From positions 2,992,160 through 3,056,159 of the forward strand of contig MZZL01000409.1 in NCBI GenBank assembly GCA_002749535.1: DNA of 64,000 bases. The letters run 5' to 3'. Source of the DNA: Apophysomyces variabilis. Its lineage: Eukaryota > Mucoromycota > Mucoromycetes > Mucorales > Mucoraceae. The notes under the pieces were generated by a model, which was not told the origin of the DNA, searched no databases, and saw only the letters and a list, made by a program, of their open reading frames with translations. A program made the translations under genes and the position numbers. Below are positions 47,745 to 60,179 of the stretch, piece by piece; position 1 is the first letter of the stretch; each line of letters starts with the position of its first letter.

Positions 47745-49119
47745 AATCTTTTGTTTCATCTACCAATTTTGCAGACAAGCCGCAAGTGCAAAGCATCAAA
47801 CCGAGACCCCATTATAGCGTTGAAATTAAACAATATTACGCGCCTTTTTACAGGGGACTTCCAAGATATACCAGTTTTACATCTATTTGGAAACGCATAG
47901 CCTTTTGTGAATGCAATGATGATTGAAGATAAGTACGGTTCGCTAGATGATAACATCTGCTTGTAATAGCGCTGCGGGACATTCCATCAGTCGGTTGTTC
48001 TAACTGGCTTTGCTAAATACAGTTGTTGCTAAACAGGCAAAATTAACTCAAGGATCTACATAAATAAAACCTAACTTAATATCCTTAATTCCTGCAGCGA
48101 TACTGAAGAAATCGCGAGATATCAATGGACATAAGAGATTTTTCGTTGCTTCGCCCACTCAGGAAATCTAGGCAGGCAGTTAGGTTACTTGGACTTTAGC
48201 TCATTGCAGGCAATGACTTTTTACTGTGCCACAAAACGAACAATTAATCATCTTATGCTTATCACCTGCCAGTCCATTGACATTTAAAAGTACGATGTAC
48301 TCTCTACTGCCGTCAAGTCCAACAAAAACAGGGTCTCCCCGAAAAACGTGCTATTTGCTGTTGATGAAGTAATGCCACTTTTCGGGAGAAGCGCATTTAA
48401 AGTTATTTTCAGACTGATAATTCTCACAGCTACGCTATAAAAGCTATGCAGGGCGGAAAGTAACGGAAGCATGCAATAAGAATCCCAACCGTATTTTGGA
48501 TGGTGGAAGATATTGCTAAAACGGAGGGCAAGAAAACCTCCGGTATCGTAGAATTACACCAACAAGAGACAATAAACAGTTTCGCGGTGTAGAAGCTGGC
48601 AACCTACGGAAATCAAGAAGAAAGACCGGAATCGTCCCCAGCTTCAGTAGGGTACCTGAGAGGCTGCAATTAAAAAAAATAGAAGAGCATCCACGATTCA
48701 AATGGATAGGACTTTTACGCTCGGTATTCAATAAGTGTTATTGAATACTATTGTTATTTTCTTTTATTATTCTCCAACTGAAATTTATGTATGCACCTTG
48801 CATTCTCTTGGCGCAGAGCTGGATACGACGTTGTCAGTCTTTTTTACAGATATGTAAACTTGGTCAATTCGAACTCTTTATAACCCGACAAGTAATATGA
48901 TTAATTAGCGTCAGGCTCAGTTTTCAAAATGCGCCAAGTGAATTTGCTAGATGTGAGTTTAATAAAGTATGGTATGGTACGCTAAACGGTAGTGCTACTA
49001 GATTATATCCAATGCTTTATTATGGTATTAAGAAAGAGCAATGCGTATGATTTATTCCAGGTGTTATCGCATGCCCACGCCTGCATGCGATAAGCAAAAA
49101 GTATGGTCTATTATAATGA
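47745..49119. other. retroelement debris and spacer
   Basis: No intact gene. From about 48285 a degraded open frame (VLSTAVKSNKNRVSPKNVLF, then frame breaks) leads into the repeat listed at 48600-48978. Confidence 0.45.
48600..48978 (+). repeat. dispersed retroelement 3' end, copy A
   Basis: Shares about 370 bases with the copy at 62935-63308, same orientation. Both copies hold the end of an open frame: HPRFKWIGLLRSVFNKCY-stop here and DPRVKWIGLLRPVFSKCH-stop there. The AT-rich 3' sequence after the stop is also shared (CCAACTGAAATTTAT, CTTGCATTC, AATGCGCCAAGTGAATTTGC). A shared peptide with silent and conservative differences indicates descent from a coding element, probably the end of a retrotransposon polyprotein and its 3' flank. 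Confidence 0.85.
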
Positions 49120-49593
49120 TCAAAACAAGACCAGGCTTATCCAGCCCATTTCTCGGTCATCCCAGTCCGCACCATGCAGCTGTATTAGTAAACCGCCTTT
49201 GTCCTTAAACTGATATTCGATCCAACATGGCACTCGAGTCTTGCCGCCTCCGCCTTTACGATCTGGTTCACCAAGCATGGCCACAATCTCATGGGCCACC
49301 ATAGTCGAGGTCAGACCGCAAGGATATTCGCCACAGAAGGGCTGAAATCCGTCACGTGTCTGAGCATTGTACATGTCGATCCCATCTAGTCGCAAACGGT
49401 TCCCATCGGGAACAAAACAGAATGAGATGCCGAGGGATTTGTATGCATAATAAGTGCAATCAGTGAATGACTTTACATCGGGCTCCGGTACAGAGGGATG
49501 AAGAGAACGTAAGTAAGTATGTATCTCTTCTGCTGCTGGAGGTAAACCGAGCAGGTCACGAGCTGTATGGGAAGAGGAAGGTTGGATCGGCAT
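49120..49593 (-). CDS. unrecognised single-exon protein, 157 residues
   Basis: Continuous minus-strand frame from MPIQPSSSHTARDLLGLPP to ...DREMGWISLVLF-stop. It looks like a compact globular domain: YYAYKSLGISFCFVP, LDGIDMYNAQTRDGFQPF, GLTSTMVAHEIVAMLGEPDR, a glycine loop (GGGGK), then PCWIEYQFKDKGGLLIQLHG and ADWDDREMGW. The pattern of alternating β-strands with conserved Gly/Trp/Asp suggests a real family, but I cannot name it. No signal peptide or membrane span. Even amino-acid use and length without introns support a functional gene. Confidence 0.72.
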   Translation of the reverse strand: MPIQPSSSHTARDLLGLPPAAEEIHTYLRSLHPSVPEPDVKSFTDCTYYAYKSLGISFCFVPDGNRLRLDGIDMYNAQTRDGFQPFCGEYPCGLTSTMVAHEIVAMLGEPDRKGGGGKTRVPCWIEYQFKDKGGLLIQLHGADWDDREMGWISLVLF

Positions 49594-51386
49594 AACTGAC
49601 AGTGTATATGGAAAAGGGCGTGTTTGACTGTTGACACGGCTGCAGACTGGCTTTCAATCGATGCGCAACCTTCCCTTTTAGTGCTTTGCCCATACACTCT
49701 GTGTCACAGACCACTCATAACGCAGCCAGAAAAAATCATAGACAGCTTCGCCTAACGATCAGAGACCCCATGATCCGTTGGGTGCTCGACGCCACATGAC
49801 CCTGGGGAACCAACCCATGCACACTGTTTGCACTAATCGAGAGAGTCAATGTAACTTGCGTGAATCTTTTATGGATTCCTTCAAGTAATAAAACATGCCA
49901 TTTTTCAGATGTGCACGGGGCATACCACGCACCATTTTCGCGTTACATCTCCGAGTCCTGTCGAAGATCTAGAAAGGTAATATGGCCGGGCCGATTCAAC
50001 AGCAAACACATGGTTAATGCCGGAAAACGTGGTCGTAATTTGTTTTAATGGATTGATTTCTGCAAATTTTGTTACCACGAGCTATTTGTTACCACTTTGG
50101 CTTAAACAACTACCATGTCTATTTCGACAGGTTACAAGAACACTTTGTGGTCTATCAAATTATCGGTTTTTAGCCTTATAAAGCAAGCATTAGCTTTCAA
50201 AGAAACTAGCAATGAGGAACGGTGACAAGTTCAGCTTTAGAAATGTCTGATAAAAATCATCTGCTTTTCTTTTCTTCTGTTTGAATCGTGGATAGAAATA
50301 TTTGCTTGATTCTTTTTTCGCTTCCAGCTGACAATTTACATGTTAGGTTACCTCATGAAGAGCAGCTACTATGCTTCTACTAATAGTAGTTTTCCCATTG
50401 TAAGTGTGAAGGTGTGCGTATGCGAATGTACATGCGTTTATGTGCGTGTGCCCATCAAGAGTGCCACTTTCTTTCTTTTGTATCATGGGACACAACGCAG
50501 ATCGGGTTCTGCGAAGCTATGTTGACAAAACATATTTTTCACAATTACCTATTGAAGTTGAGATATGTAACAGTTATTGTCCTGTAAATGTTTGATAGAT
50601 TAGGATCAAGACGAGTAAAAGTAAAGGTAGTTTTTAAACTAGTCCCAGGCAGCTGTCCATAAAAATTTGAGGCCGCAGGGGGTCAGGTTAGCGCTCTATG
50701 GTGACACCAAGCGAAAAAGCAGCCCTTGATTGAAGTTCATTGGAAATGTTTCATCGCAAAGTTCGACTACGAAACATAGATGCGTGCGCAACCACATAAT
50801 CAACGCACAGAGTTACCCGCTTAACGCAGTTACCAAACCGACGAATATCTTTGTCAATTTCCCTTTCCCATTTTTTTCTCTTTTTTTTATGACAACTCCA
50901 GTCCAAGGATAGACCTGACCCTTCTCCCTCTCTTTGTTTTGTCAACTCTCTAAACCCTTCCACCTTTACGTTCGCTATCGTGCCCATACCTTATTTTTTT
51001 TTTTTTTTTCTTTTGACTGCGCTGTTTGGGCGTGTTATTTCAATACAAACTTTTTTTTTATTATAGTGTAAGTAACTAACTTCTTTCCTTTCCTACACGA
51101 CTACTTCTTATGGCTGCGTTCTTCTCTAATATATCGAACAGTTCTTACTGTTTTTATTCTTTACAGCCGTCGCGTACTCGCTTCTGGAACACGAACCGGG
51201 CTTAGAAGCAGCAACAGTTTTCGCACGTCGACATTCCAACTTCTTTAAGCAAGCTTCCCGCACAACATTGCATTCGCAGCTTTTCATTCCGCATACACCA
51301 GCACTCGCCTTTAAGTGCCTAGTTTACAAGCGGTGGTACCGAGTTCACCTGCCAGTTCCAGCGTATTCATCCCAGAACCAACCGCA
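49594..51386. other. spacer with T-rich leader of the FAR1-like gene
   Basis: No gene seen. A 16-17 base poly-T run near 50993-51010 and C/T-rich blocks (50860-51110) precede the next gene and are likely promoter or leader sequence. Confidence 0.45.
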
Positions 51387-53646
51387 ATGCCGAGACGCAC
51401 GGATTCACAACCAAGTACAAGCAATGACACTACACAAGGCGATCCACAAGCACAAGGTTCCGAGCAGTCGGTATGCAACCACTTATAGGAAAGAATTCTT
51501 TCATTTATCACAGTTTTTTTGCGTTTTATTTCTTGCATAGCTTGAGCCGTTTTACGCAAGTTTGATCAATGTTCCTTTCGCTGATAGCGTAACAGCAATC
51601 GAGCATTGTCGTGACCTTTGTGCGCAATATGGGTTTACTGTCAAGCAAGAAGCAAGTACACATCGGGTAAGTGGGCTGATTTAGTTCTAATGCAGGTCTT
51701 TTTCTACCCCTTGCGGCATCTGCAACAAGGATGGAGGACAACAGCCTGCAGTATGACATATCTATCGCCTTACCTATTATTTTGAAAGAATATCTACGTT
51801 TATTGCTCCCGAGAGGGCCTTCCAGATTCATTACGAAATCCAAAATCAAATCCTCAACGCAAACGTCCTTCGAAACGGTGTGATTGTCGATGGCGTGTTG
51901 TTTTGTACGAAAACAAAGGTCATTGGGAATTCAGAAAGTCCCAGAACCCAGAAGCTGCCAAGCATAACCACGAGCTGATGCGGCCCGAGGAAATAGAAAA
52001 AAATTGGCCAAAAGAAGTGATCGATATGATATGCGAACTAGCAAGACAGCGTCTCACTACCCAAGAAATTCGCACGCGTGTCAAGTCCCGATTTACAGAC
52101 ATCAACTGGAATGAACGACGTTTCTATAACCGGCTCTCTGAAGAGCGTCAGAAAATCAGACAACGTGAAGCCGCCGCCCGATCGTGCCATCTCACTAGCT
52201 TGTGGGCTACGGTTTGCATGGCAGCTGCTGGCAGCGAGGAATTGTCTAATTTTGTCGAAGGAGAACTGACTAAGCTGTTTCACACTGCCTGTCAGATGGC
52301 TCATATTGATCCTGAAACGTTAAAAGCTCCTGTCCTGGAACCAGACGACACACTTACTACGGTTAGATCAAAACTATTAGAAATTCAGACCGGTCCACTT
52401 GGTGATAACATGAATCAACAGCAACAGACTCAGGTACTCATTCAAGAAACCAATAAACGTCTTCCCCACCCAACATTTAACACCCTGACAGAGTCGGCTA
52501 CTCAACAAGTTTGGTGAAACTATTCCGAATGAAATCGAGACGCCTCCACAACCAAGGTCCAACAGAAACAATTCCTCTTCATCTTCCTCTGCAAAAGCAG
52601 CAGAAGTACCCAAAGGATTCGCACAGGTTGTTATTCCACAGCATTCTTATTTTGTTAAAGTGCATACTCAGCGCAGCTTGAGTGACATGTACCTGAACAG
52701 AAATCCTAGAAGAACACGATCGTTATCAGTAGCTGATGATGATTCAGCGAAAAGAATGCAGAAGAAAGGAAAAGCAAAACAACAACAATCACAGCAGGAG
52801 GAACATCACCGGCTCTCTGTCTCTTCCGACACGATACAAACACTGCAACCGCAGATTCACAGAACAGCGTCCGTTTCTATACCTTCACCACTCCATCACC
52901 AAGCACCAAGCGCATCTTTTGTATACCAATCTGCTTATGATAGCAACACCATGCCATTGGAATCGCCACTTTCAGGCTATGTGCATCCGCATTTTCATCA
53001 CCCGTACAGCATGGCGCCAACGTCGGCCTTTGCATCGTCGGACATGTCCTTCCAGTTTGATCCGTCCAGTCCAACTCCTGTGGTGCGTCCAGCGGGGAAT
53101 GATCCAACAGTTCACCCGGCATTACAGGCTAACCCTATGAATCATGCAAAAACTTCACCATCAAGACAAACGCCGACTATGGCCATAATACAACACCACC
53201 CACATCAGATAGAACAACGAGAAGGTCGTCCTATGTATCAACAGATTTCGATGTCCCCAATACTTCATCAAACGCAAAAATCACTGCCGTCACCCCAGCA
53301 ACCACCACCTCAGCCAGCACAACCCCCGCAGCAAAACAGCATGGCGGGGTTGTATAACAAGGACGTAATGTCGCTTGGGCGGACTATTATTCCAGTTGGC
53401 ACGGAGAGACCATATACGCAGGGAGGAACGCTTCTCATGCATCATCACCACCATCATCAATTATCACCATCGCAGCCTCCTCATGCAGGATCGGCTGTTG
53501 CTGCTGCAGGTGTGATCGTTTACCATAGCGACCAGGCCCCGGATACACCGACTCCCCATGAGTCGCAAGATGCTGATCAGCATAAAAATCAGCACCAGGG
53601 TTCACCCACCCATTGTTCAACAAGAGCACGGCATCCTATGTCATAA
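51387..53646 (+). CDS. FAR1/WRKY-GCM1-like DNA-binding protein with long disordered tail
   Basis: Exons 51387-51470, 51541-51666, 51789-52433, 52510-53646; 663 residues. The N-terminal third resembles the FAR1-type zinc domain related to Mutator-like transposases: TAIEHCRDLCAQYGFTVKQE, IYVYCSREG, KRCDCRWRVVLYENKGHWEF and AAKHNHEL supply the Cys, Cys, Cys and His-x-His ligands. A helical region follows (WPKEVIDMICELARQRLTTQ, WNERRFYNRLSEERQ), like a small second DNA-binding or dimer domain. The tail is Gln/Pro/His-rich with a basic stretch (RRTRSLSVADDDSAKRMQKK) and a His run encoded near 53438-53460. No transposase catalytic domain remains, so a transcription factor derived from a MULE-type element is the likeliest role. 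Start chosen as first ATG after an in-frame stop. Confidence 0.85.
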
Positions 53647-56600
53647 AAAACAATAAAGTGACCTTGAATATTTCCCTTTCCGGCTTGCATGAATCACATG
53701 CAATTTTAAACAGAACCCATCAATCGTAAGCTGGTACGTTACACGAGGTATACATTTCAACAAGGCTTTGAAAAAGAAACAAACTGCTTACTTTTTGTGG
53801 ACGCCACTATTTAGCTAATTGCATAACCAGTTTATGACAACGTTTTGTATGCATTCATTGTTGCACCTACCAATTGTATTGGTAGCTGGTCCTTTTCTTT
53901 ACGTTTTCGGTCTGGATAGATATAGTGATTTATTTGTCTTGCTCGGTGCAGATTACTTGCAGATCCTATCTGGATATCTCACTGTCCTGTCCTTAGCAAT
54001 CTACTTTAAACCTATTGTATCGATTGGCCTATGCGTCCGAAAGGCGACTGTATTATTTGGTAGTTATGCCGAAAAACTACCGGTTCCTTTTTTTTTTTTT
54101 TAACTTATTGACACCATTTAAAGATCGTTATGTCTTAGCAAAGTTAAAGTCCGCCTTGGCTTACAATGCATTTTCATTTGCCAGGAAGATTTCCATAGGT
54201 CAACCCAAACTAATCTTCGCTTCGTAAGTCATCTATATATGCAGTGTGGTTTTGGTTTGTCAGTACATGTGGTGTGAAGCTGCAATAAGCCCCCCGCCAA
54301 ACATTGCACTGTCTCTTGTATTTTCCAGTGCGTCGCGTTCAACGAAACCTTCGCTTCCACAAAATTTCATCTCTCCTTGCTGTTTGCACTTATAGCAGGT
54401 GCGGGGTGTATCTATGTCGCACCACAGGATACCCCTCGGAAGCAAGTTAGCTCATATCGGATATATAACCCATGCTAACCGTTATGGACATTTACGAGCC
54501 TGTGATATAAATTTTTTTGTCTCAGCCAAAGTCCAATTTTATAGCTTTGATTTATACCTGAGGTGTCAACATTGCACAGATTTCTGTTTTCTTCGTTGAC
54601 ACTAAGACAAGTAACTTCTGTATGCAAAATTTTGTGCTTACTAGTTTAACTAGTATTCAAACAGTATATGATCATTTCCCTAATCTTGCTCACGTGTCTG
54701 AGATTAATGTATGTCTGACTGCATGTTGGTACTACGCTTCCTTGATATGGACATACTTCTCGTTAAAACCAGGACCGCCGGTTCGGGGAACCGTTCTAAG
54801 TACGGCCACAAACAAGGAACAATTACGTAGCTATATCTTCTCACTTGTTCATTTATATTGGTTGATTACCAGTACTATCGCAAGGAAGATTGATATATAT
54901 GCAGAACAGTGCTTAAACAGGATCAACGCAGATGTCAATAAATGTAAGCCAGGATTCCGCGGAGTTGCTGTCCGCTGAGGACAAAAAGAGCAATGGGGTT
55001 ATTATGGAGAGGAATTTTGTATTATATGGCTAGACTACAAGCACTCAGACATCCTGTCAGTCTTTTTCGGCAGCATGCATCAAACTTGGATGACCATACG
55101 GTCTGTGCAGCTTTGTCACACACCTGCTCCAGACCTTTTTACCTTAGTTAGGCGCTGCTGGACAGATTCATCACACGTTTTGGTTGCACTAGAAGCTATT
55201 CCAAAAGAAAATTTAATATGCGATGCCTTTAAAGAAAATAATAGTATAACGTTTGAAAATGGCTCTTTTAATTGTCTTAACTAAGTATTATATGAGAAAA
55301 TCTGTTCTGTGATTGGAAAATTAAGACTTACTATAAATCATAAAATTGCCTCACTTGCAGGAAGATTGAGCAAAAGGATTTTGTTATTCTTTTGTGTCCA
55401 ATAGGATCGATCTGGTTCGGATGCACACTTCTAAACCTTTACTGCGCTCTTTCAACCCAAAGGAATTGCAAGAAAATAGAAACAATAATGTTATTAATCC
55501 AAACTGTGTTGCATATTTATCTATTTTGCCTGGTATCTTATTTCTTTGATTGTTTCACTATTTTAAATCGAGGATGGACATGAAAAGGCATCTGTGGGAA
55601 CGGTAGACCTGAGCCATGTACACATTCATGCACACAATATTTGATAACCGTCCTAAAAATTATTATGCAATGAAGCAGCCGTAACAGAGTGCTAGTGTCA
55701 AGCTCAACTTTCCAAATGCGCCAAACATATTTTTGCGATATGCGACTTTATTTTTTTCTTTAGTAATATGGTGGTCCTCATCTTCCCTCTCGGGAGAGCA
55801 CGCTGAGACAAAGCGGAGCCTTCACAGAATTTCCATATTTGTCCACCCCAGCCGTCCTCTTGCTTTGTGCTTCCGTACTTGGCCAACAACTTCAAGCATG
55901 ATGAAGTCGGATGTTACCGTCCGAGTTTCCGCTACCTGCAATAGGATGATCTTTCAGGTCATGATATCTATGCAAACCAAGTTGTCTGCAGAAAGCTTGC
56001 AACATACTTTTGGCTAGGGGGTAATCCTTTGTTGTTGCCATAGTCTTAGTCAACGTGCGCTCCAGATATTCGTACTACGTAAAATCACCATTCCTATTAG
56101 TATTTCCAGCAGCTTTCAGCGTACCTTGCTACGGTACATTCGTGGCGGAGCTTGCAGATACACGTGAGCAGAACGTACAGATAGATCACTTCACCACTAT
56201 CCCAGGGATGCAATGTCCTTTTCTTTGCATGCTCGTATTTGCCGGTAAGACAGACGTATTATTCCAGTTTCAAATTGTTTAGTCGTTCGAACACCTTCCC
56301 ATTGATAAATACTGTTTTCGACGGGTTTATAGCATCACTGTCACATATAATATGAATCTTGTGTTTTAAAGCAGTTCTCGAAGGCCTTGAATTAAGCACA
56401 AGTTATAGACAAGGCAGTATGTCTTTACGTAAAGCACAACCATTCTCGTGAAGTCACCAGCGAGCTTTGGGAAGTTATCTGCAGCGCTTGTGAGTTATAT
56501 TATGTTTTCATAGACCTAATTTGAACTACTTCTGGGGAAAGCAACAATAACAGCTTCCTTTTTTCATCTGTACCTTCTCGAGCCAGTCTCACCTGCCTTT

Positions 56601-57502
56601 AAGCAATGGCTACCATTCTAAAACAAGTCGAAACAGAAAGAAGATAAGAGCCCGATCTAGATATTCTGTCATTTATGCTAGTACAAGACGTCTTCTTCTA
56701 TATCAACAGTGCTCTTTTAGTCTCGGAAAGCGGTTCATCTTAATCGAGTACCAAGCATACATTTATTCTCACTGTATTTATTATTAATTGCTTGTACTCA
56801 TGACTAAGAATAGGTCTCAAACACAAACTAGCGTTATTGTCCTTTTTCAAGCATACTCACAAGCCTGTGTGCACACTATTAGGGCGTTAATTGCCTAGCA
56901 CCTACAGACATACAATAAAGCAAGTTCACAAGAGGTACATATATGAGAAGATAATTTTGTGCCAACCGAACAGACGTATAATTGTTAACAATTTAGACTT
57001 GGCCTAATGAATCAACTCAGGGCTCATATATTTACTGCTATATAAGCGATGATTACAGTTTTTCACAAGAGCAAATCAGAACATATCTTTTTTTGCTAAA
57101 GAGGAAGTGTAGTAGTATCTATTTTCCGGAATCTGTGCCTGTAAGTCGGGGAGCTGAACTATTGGTACTTGAGTTCGTTGCAATGGACTTGGAATACAGG
57201 TACACACAATGCTGCACGACAAGGTATACAATTGCAGTAAAAAGGCTACTATGTATCACGCGTTCAAGTTTGGGAACTGCCTATGCCATAGTTATAGTAT
57301 CTCGATAGTATATACCGGCAAATTGCAACTTCTTTCTTATAGCTCATGCCCAGTTATAATTATAGAGCCAGTAGCAGATTATGTGTATGATCGTTTAATT
57401 TATTCTATTTACCTCTTTCTACTGATTCCTTTTATCTTGAATCTGGCAAAGAACAAAAGAGCGGAGTTTCCATGGTTGGCTCCTACTGTTTCAGCACAGC
57501 TT
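53647..57502. other. gene desert
   Basis: About 3.9 kb without a supported gene. Open frames are short, AT-biased and hydrophobic. A 40-codon minus-strand piece near 55790-55940 (VAETRTVTSDFIMLEVVGQV) reads as coding but is isolated. A fragment of the dispersed retroelement end is at 55695-55765. Probably decayed transposon sequence. Confidence 0.4.
55695..55765 (+). repeat. dispersed retroelement 3' end, short copy C
   Basis: About 70 bases resembling the tails of copies A and B: GTCAAGCTCA, then TTTCCAAATGCGCCAA and TTTGCGATATGCGACTTTAT. More diverged than the A/B pair. Confidence 0.6.
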
Positions 57503-58308
57503 ATGCAGACCAAGCAACCATCACTTCGACTCGATCAGCTTCCGATCGAAATCATTACTTGTATCTTGAATTGTCTTGATCCAAAAGAGCTTGTCGTAAT
57601 TGCTCAGTTGAATTCATGGTTCAGAAACTTCAGTGCTCCCTTCATTGCAGATCGTATTCGGGAATCAACGGAGAAAGATGGCTGGCGCATACACGTAAGA
57701 TTTCTTTTTCATTATTTGCTTGTCTATAACAGTGTAAGCGATAGATCACGCTCCTGACTAGATCGGAGATGTCGGACGGTATCTCGTACTTTCATGAATT
57801 ATCGTTGCTTGGCGAACTTCAGTCCATAGACCCGCGTACGCTCCGACTTACATTCGATGTACATCCTGTTGGTGAAGATGGTTTTAGCTTGGCACCGCTT
57901 GTATCACCCACTGATAAGCAGACAGTCTTCTTTGCTAACACGGATACAAAAATGGAGCTTCTTGTTTCATTTGCCAAAGTTGCTCAGCATCGAATGGAAT
58001 ATGTTGACCAGGCTGGAGTTGCCATTCTTGATACCACAGCCATGGAAACCCAACCGGAAGATGAGCTGGAAAAGCAAGTGCAATTGAATGACCAAGACGA
58101 AGGATTTCTGATGAATTGCTGCATACGTCATGTCCCTTCCGAACAACTGATTGCACCAACTGATATTAAATTCATGGTAGATCAGTACAGAGATGAACTG
58201 GAACCTATAGTTGTGGAAATAACGTCATTCCGTATATCCCCTATGTGGTGGGTACGACAAATGACTCGGCCTACGGTGGATTATATGCTTCAACATAGTC
58301 TTTGGTGA
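57503..58308 (+). CDS. small F-box protein
   Basis: Exons 57503-57694 and 57769-58308, with a 74-base intron (gtaaga...cggag), give 243 residues. The N-terminus is an F-box: LRLDQLPIEIITCILNCLDP, then ELVVIAQLNSWFRNF. The remaining 180 residues are mixed α/β without known repeats (LRLTFDVHPVGEDGF, MELLVSFAKVAQHRMEYVD, ELEPIVVEITSFRIS). It would bind Skp1 and present a partner to an SCF ligase, or act outside it. The acceptor was chosen because it alone keeps the frame. The stop is 31 bases from the end of the convergent NAT9 gene. Confidence 0.75.
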
Positions 58309-58339
58309 GTTACGATGAGTTCTATTACAAGTAATCTAT

Positions 58340-59245
58340 CTATTTGCTTTCATAATCATGTATTTGTACATCTGCATTCCAGAATTGTATTAGTGTATTA
58401 TGTAGCAGTTTTATGCTCTCCCGTTGATCCACAGTCGCTTTTGAACCATAGATTCCTTCTTCCGCCTTTGCCTCCTCTAAAGACCATTCCAATGTTGTTT
58501 CTTGAAATACAGATGAAACAGATACTTCATAGAACTTTAATCTGTTCTTGAACAGATCAATGCTTGGTTGGTTGGTTAATGATATCTTTGCATGGAATGT
58601 ACGCAACCCGAGTTCAGTTAGACCTTGGTTTTCCTCTCCAAAGTTAGTTCCCACTTAGAGCAATCTTCTTTCCCTACAACTCATACCATAACTCATCATC
58701 ATCTTTAACGCTTCCAAACCATATCCATTCCGTCGAAAATCTTCCTCTGCTACCATGATCTCTATCTCTCCAAAAGTCAGGTCGTTGTCTGGATCGTTCA
58801 AGAAAATGTTGACATCGCCAATCATCACAGCCTTTTCCTTGATATCTTCCATAGACATATTTCTTAGGGCACCATCGCAAGTTTTAGGCAATGCAAGGAT
58901 GATAAATGTGCATTCTAAAGCAAGTTCAATAGTTTTGCTTGTTGTATTATAATCTTTTACTGTTTTCATCGTCATGCCATGATCGTTGCATGTCATACTC
59001 TTCTTCGAGTGTTAGAGGTTCGGAAGCTGTCATTTCTAAAAAGACGGAATGTGAGTTTGTTATACACACCAAATCTGTAGCTGACCTTGAAGGAAAGGAG
59101 ACTTCATCCATTCGTGATACTGAAGAACATGCTCCTTCCTGTAGGGAACTAAGATAGCTTTTGATCCAACCTATGAGCAGATCTTAGATCGTTCGCATGT
59201 ATCGATTGGTGATGTTACAAGGACAAGATTTTCGTTCTTCCGCAT
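58340..59245 (-). CDS. NAT9: N-acetyltransferase 9-like (GNAT family)
   Basis: Minus-strand exons 59245-59219, 59170-59086, 59035-58961, 58914-58681, 58623-58340; 234 residues. Landmarks of the NAT9 family in order: MRKNENLVL, VGSKAILVPYRKEHVLQYHE, MTASEPLTLEEEYDMQRSW, CTFIILALPK, MIGDVNIFLNDPDND, GEIEIMVAEEDFRRNGYGLE with the acetyl-CoA loop RRNGYG, FHAKISLTNQPSIDLFKN and SSVFQETTLEW. Human NAT9 is about 207 residues, so the last 30-40 residues are an extension or a missed intron. The substrate is not settled; tubulin has been proposed in animals. The last intron (57 bases) was placed to give SYGMSLTELGL. Confidence 0.9.
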
Positions 59246-60179
59246 GTTGCGCACGTGTTGACAACAGGCAATCGTTTGCTGTTCACTTTTGTTCCTTGGA
59301 GAGAACGCTATAGGTTTTTGCGCCACTTAAAAATGTGTCTGCGTGTCAAAACCCGGTTATTGTTCGGACACCCACAGTGGAGTGCAAAAAGTTTGTACCT
59401 GGCACGCGTAATGGAAATGCTTCGGTTATTTGGCTAATAAGCTCATTCCTCATACAGCTGTTCGATAACTGTGACAAAGAACAGTCGATCAGAACACTTA
59501 GAACAAGGTTCATTGGCTATTTCTTATTGCTAGCGTTGTCGCATGCATAATCGTGTTATCTATGACCGGGATCGGAACGAATAAAGGCTACTTTTGAAGA
59601 CTTTTGGCTTTTCTTAACAGTTTTTATTTGATTTTTCCTGACGTTCTTTTCTACAGATCAAAGGAAAACTGTCTAAGTATCTGTACGCTGTTTAAACAAT
59701 GTCATCCCACATAGCCTTTTGCGATTTATGCAAAGGATATATTTACATTAGCTGACAATACATACTAGCATATCATCGACGTCGGCGTGTCGATCGTAAT
59801 ATAAATTGTCTCTCTAAATACCATTGTTACGAACATGTGTGTTTATATGTTTCTTCGTCATTGATCTGAATAAAAAATGAAAACAGTGTTGCCAAATCTT
59901 TTTTACCATTGCCATAACGTTATTTGGAGTGAAAGGGCGAATCTGTAGAACAATTTCAATAAAACGACAGCTAAGAAACAAGATGAGAAGCTCGTAGTAT
60001 AAATTCGAAGACCGGCTAAAGAAGTAAGAAGAGAATCAGCAATTGACTAGCATTTCAATGATTAACAATTAGATTGGTAGCCAAACGAAGAACAGAACGC
60101 AACTGCTGTTATATGGAATATAGTAATAATCTATCCTAATATGTAGACAAATGTTCATTAGGTTAGTGGGAAACGAACA
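59246..60179. other. spacer, no supported gene
   Basis: Between divergent NAT9 and RNPC3. A 71-codon frame at 59335-59550 has Cys residues but no recognisable family. The first exons of RNPC3 may extend into its right side. Confidence 0.4.

Noticed and set aside
53819..54103. 94-codon hydrophobic frame resembling a membrane protein
   Set aside because: AT-rich sequence yields such frames by chance. It ends in a poly-Phe run from a T tract and has no homologous features.
59335..59550. 71-codon Cys-containing frame considered as a second TnpB/Fanzor zinc ribbon
   Set aside because: Cys spacing does not fit and the RDxNAA motif is absent.
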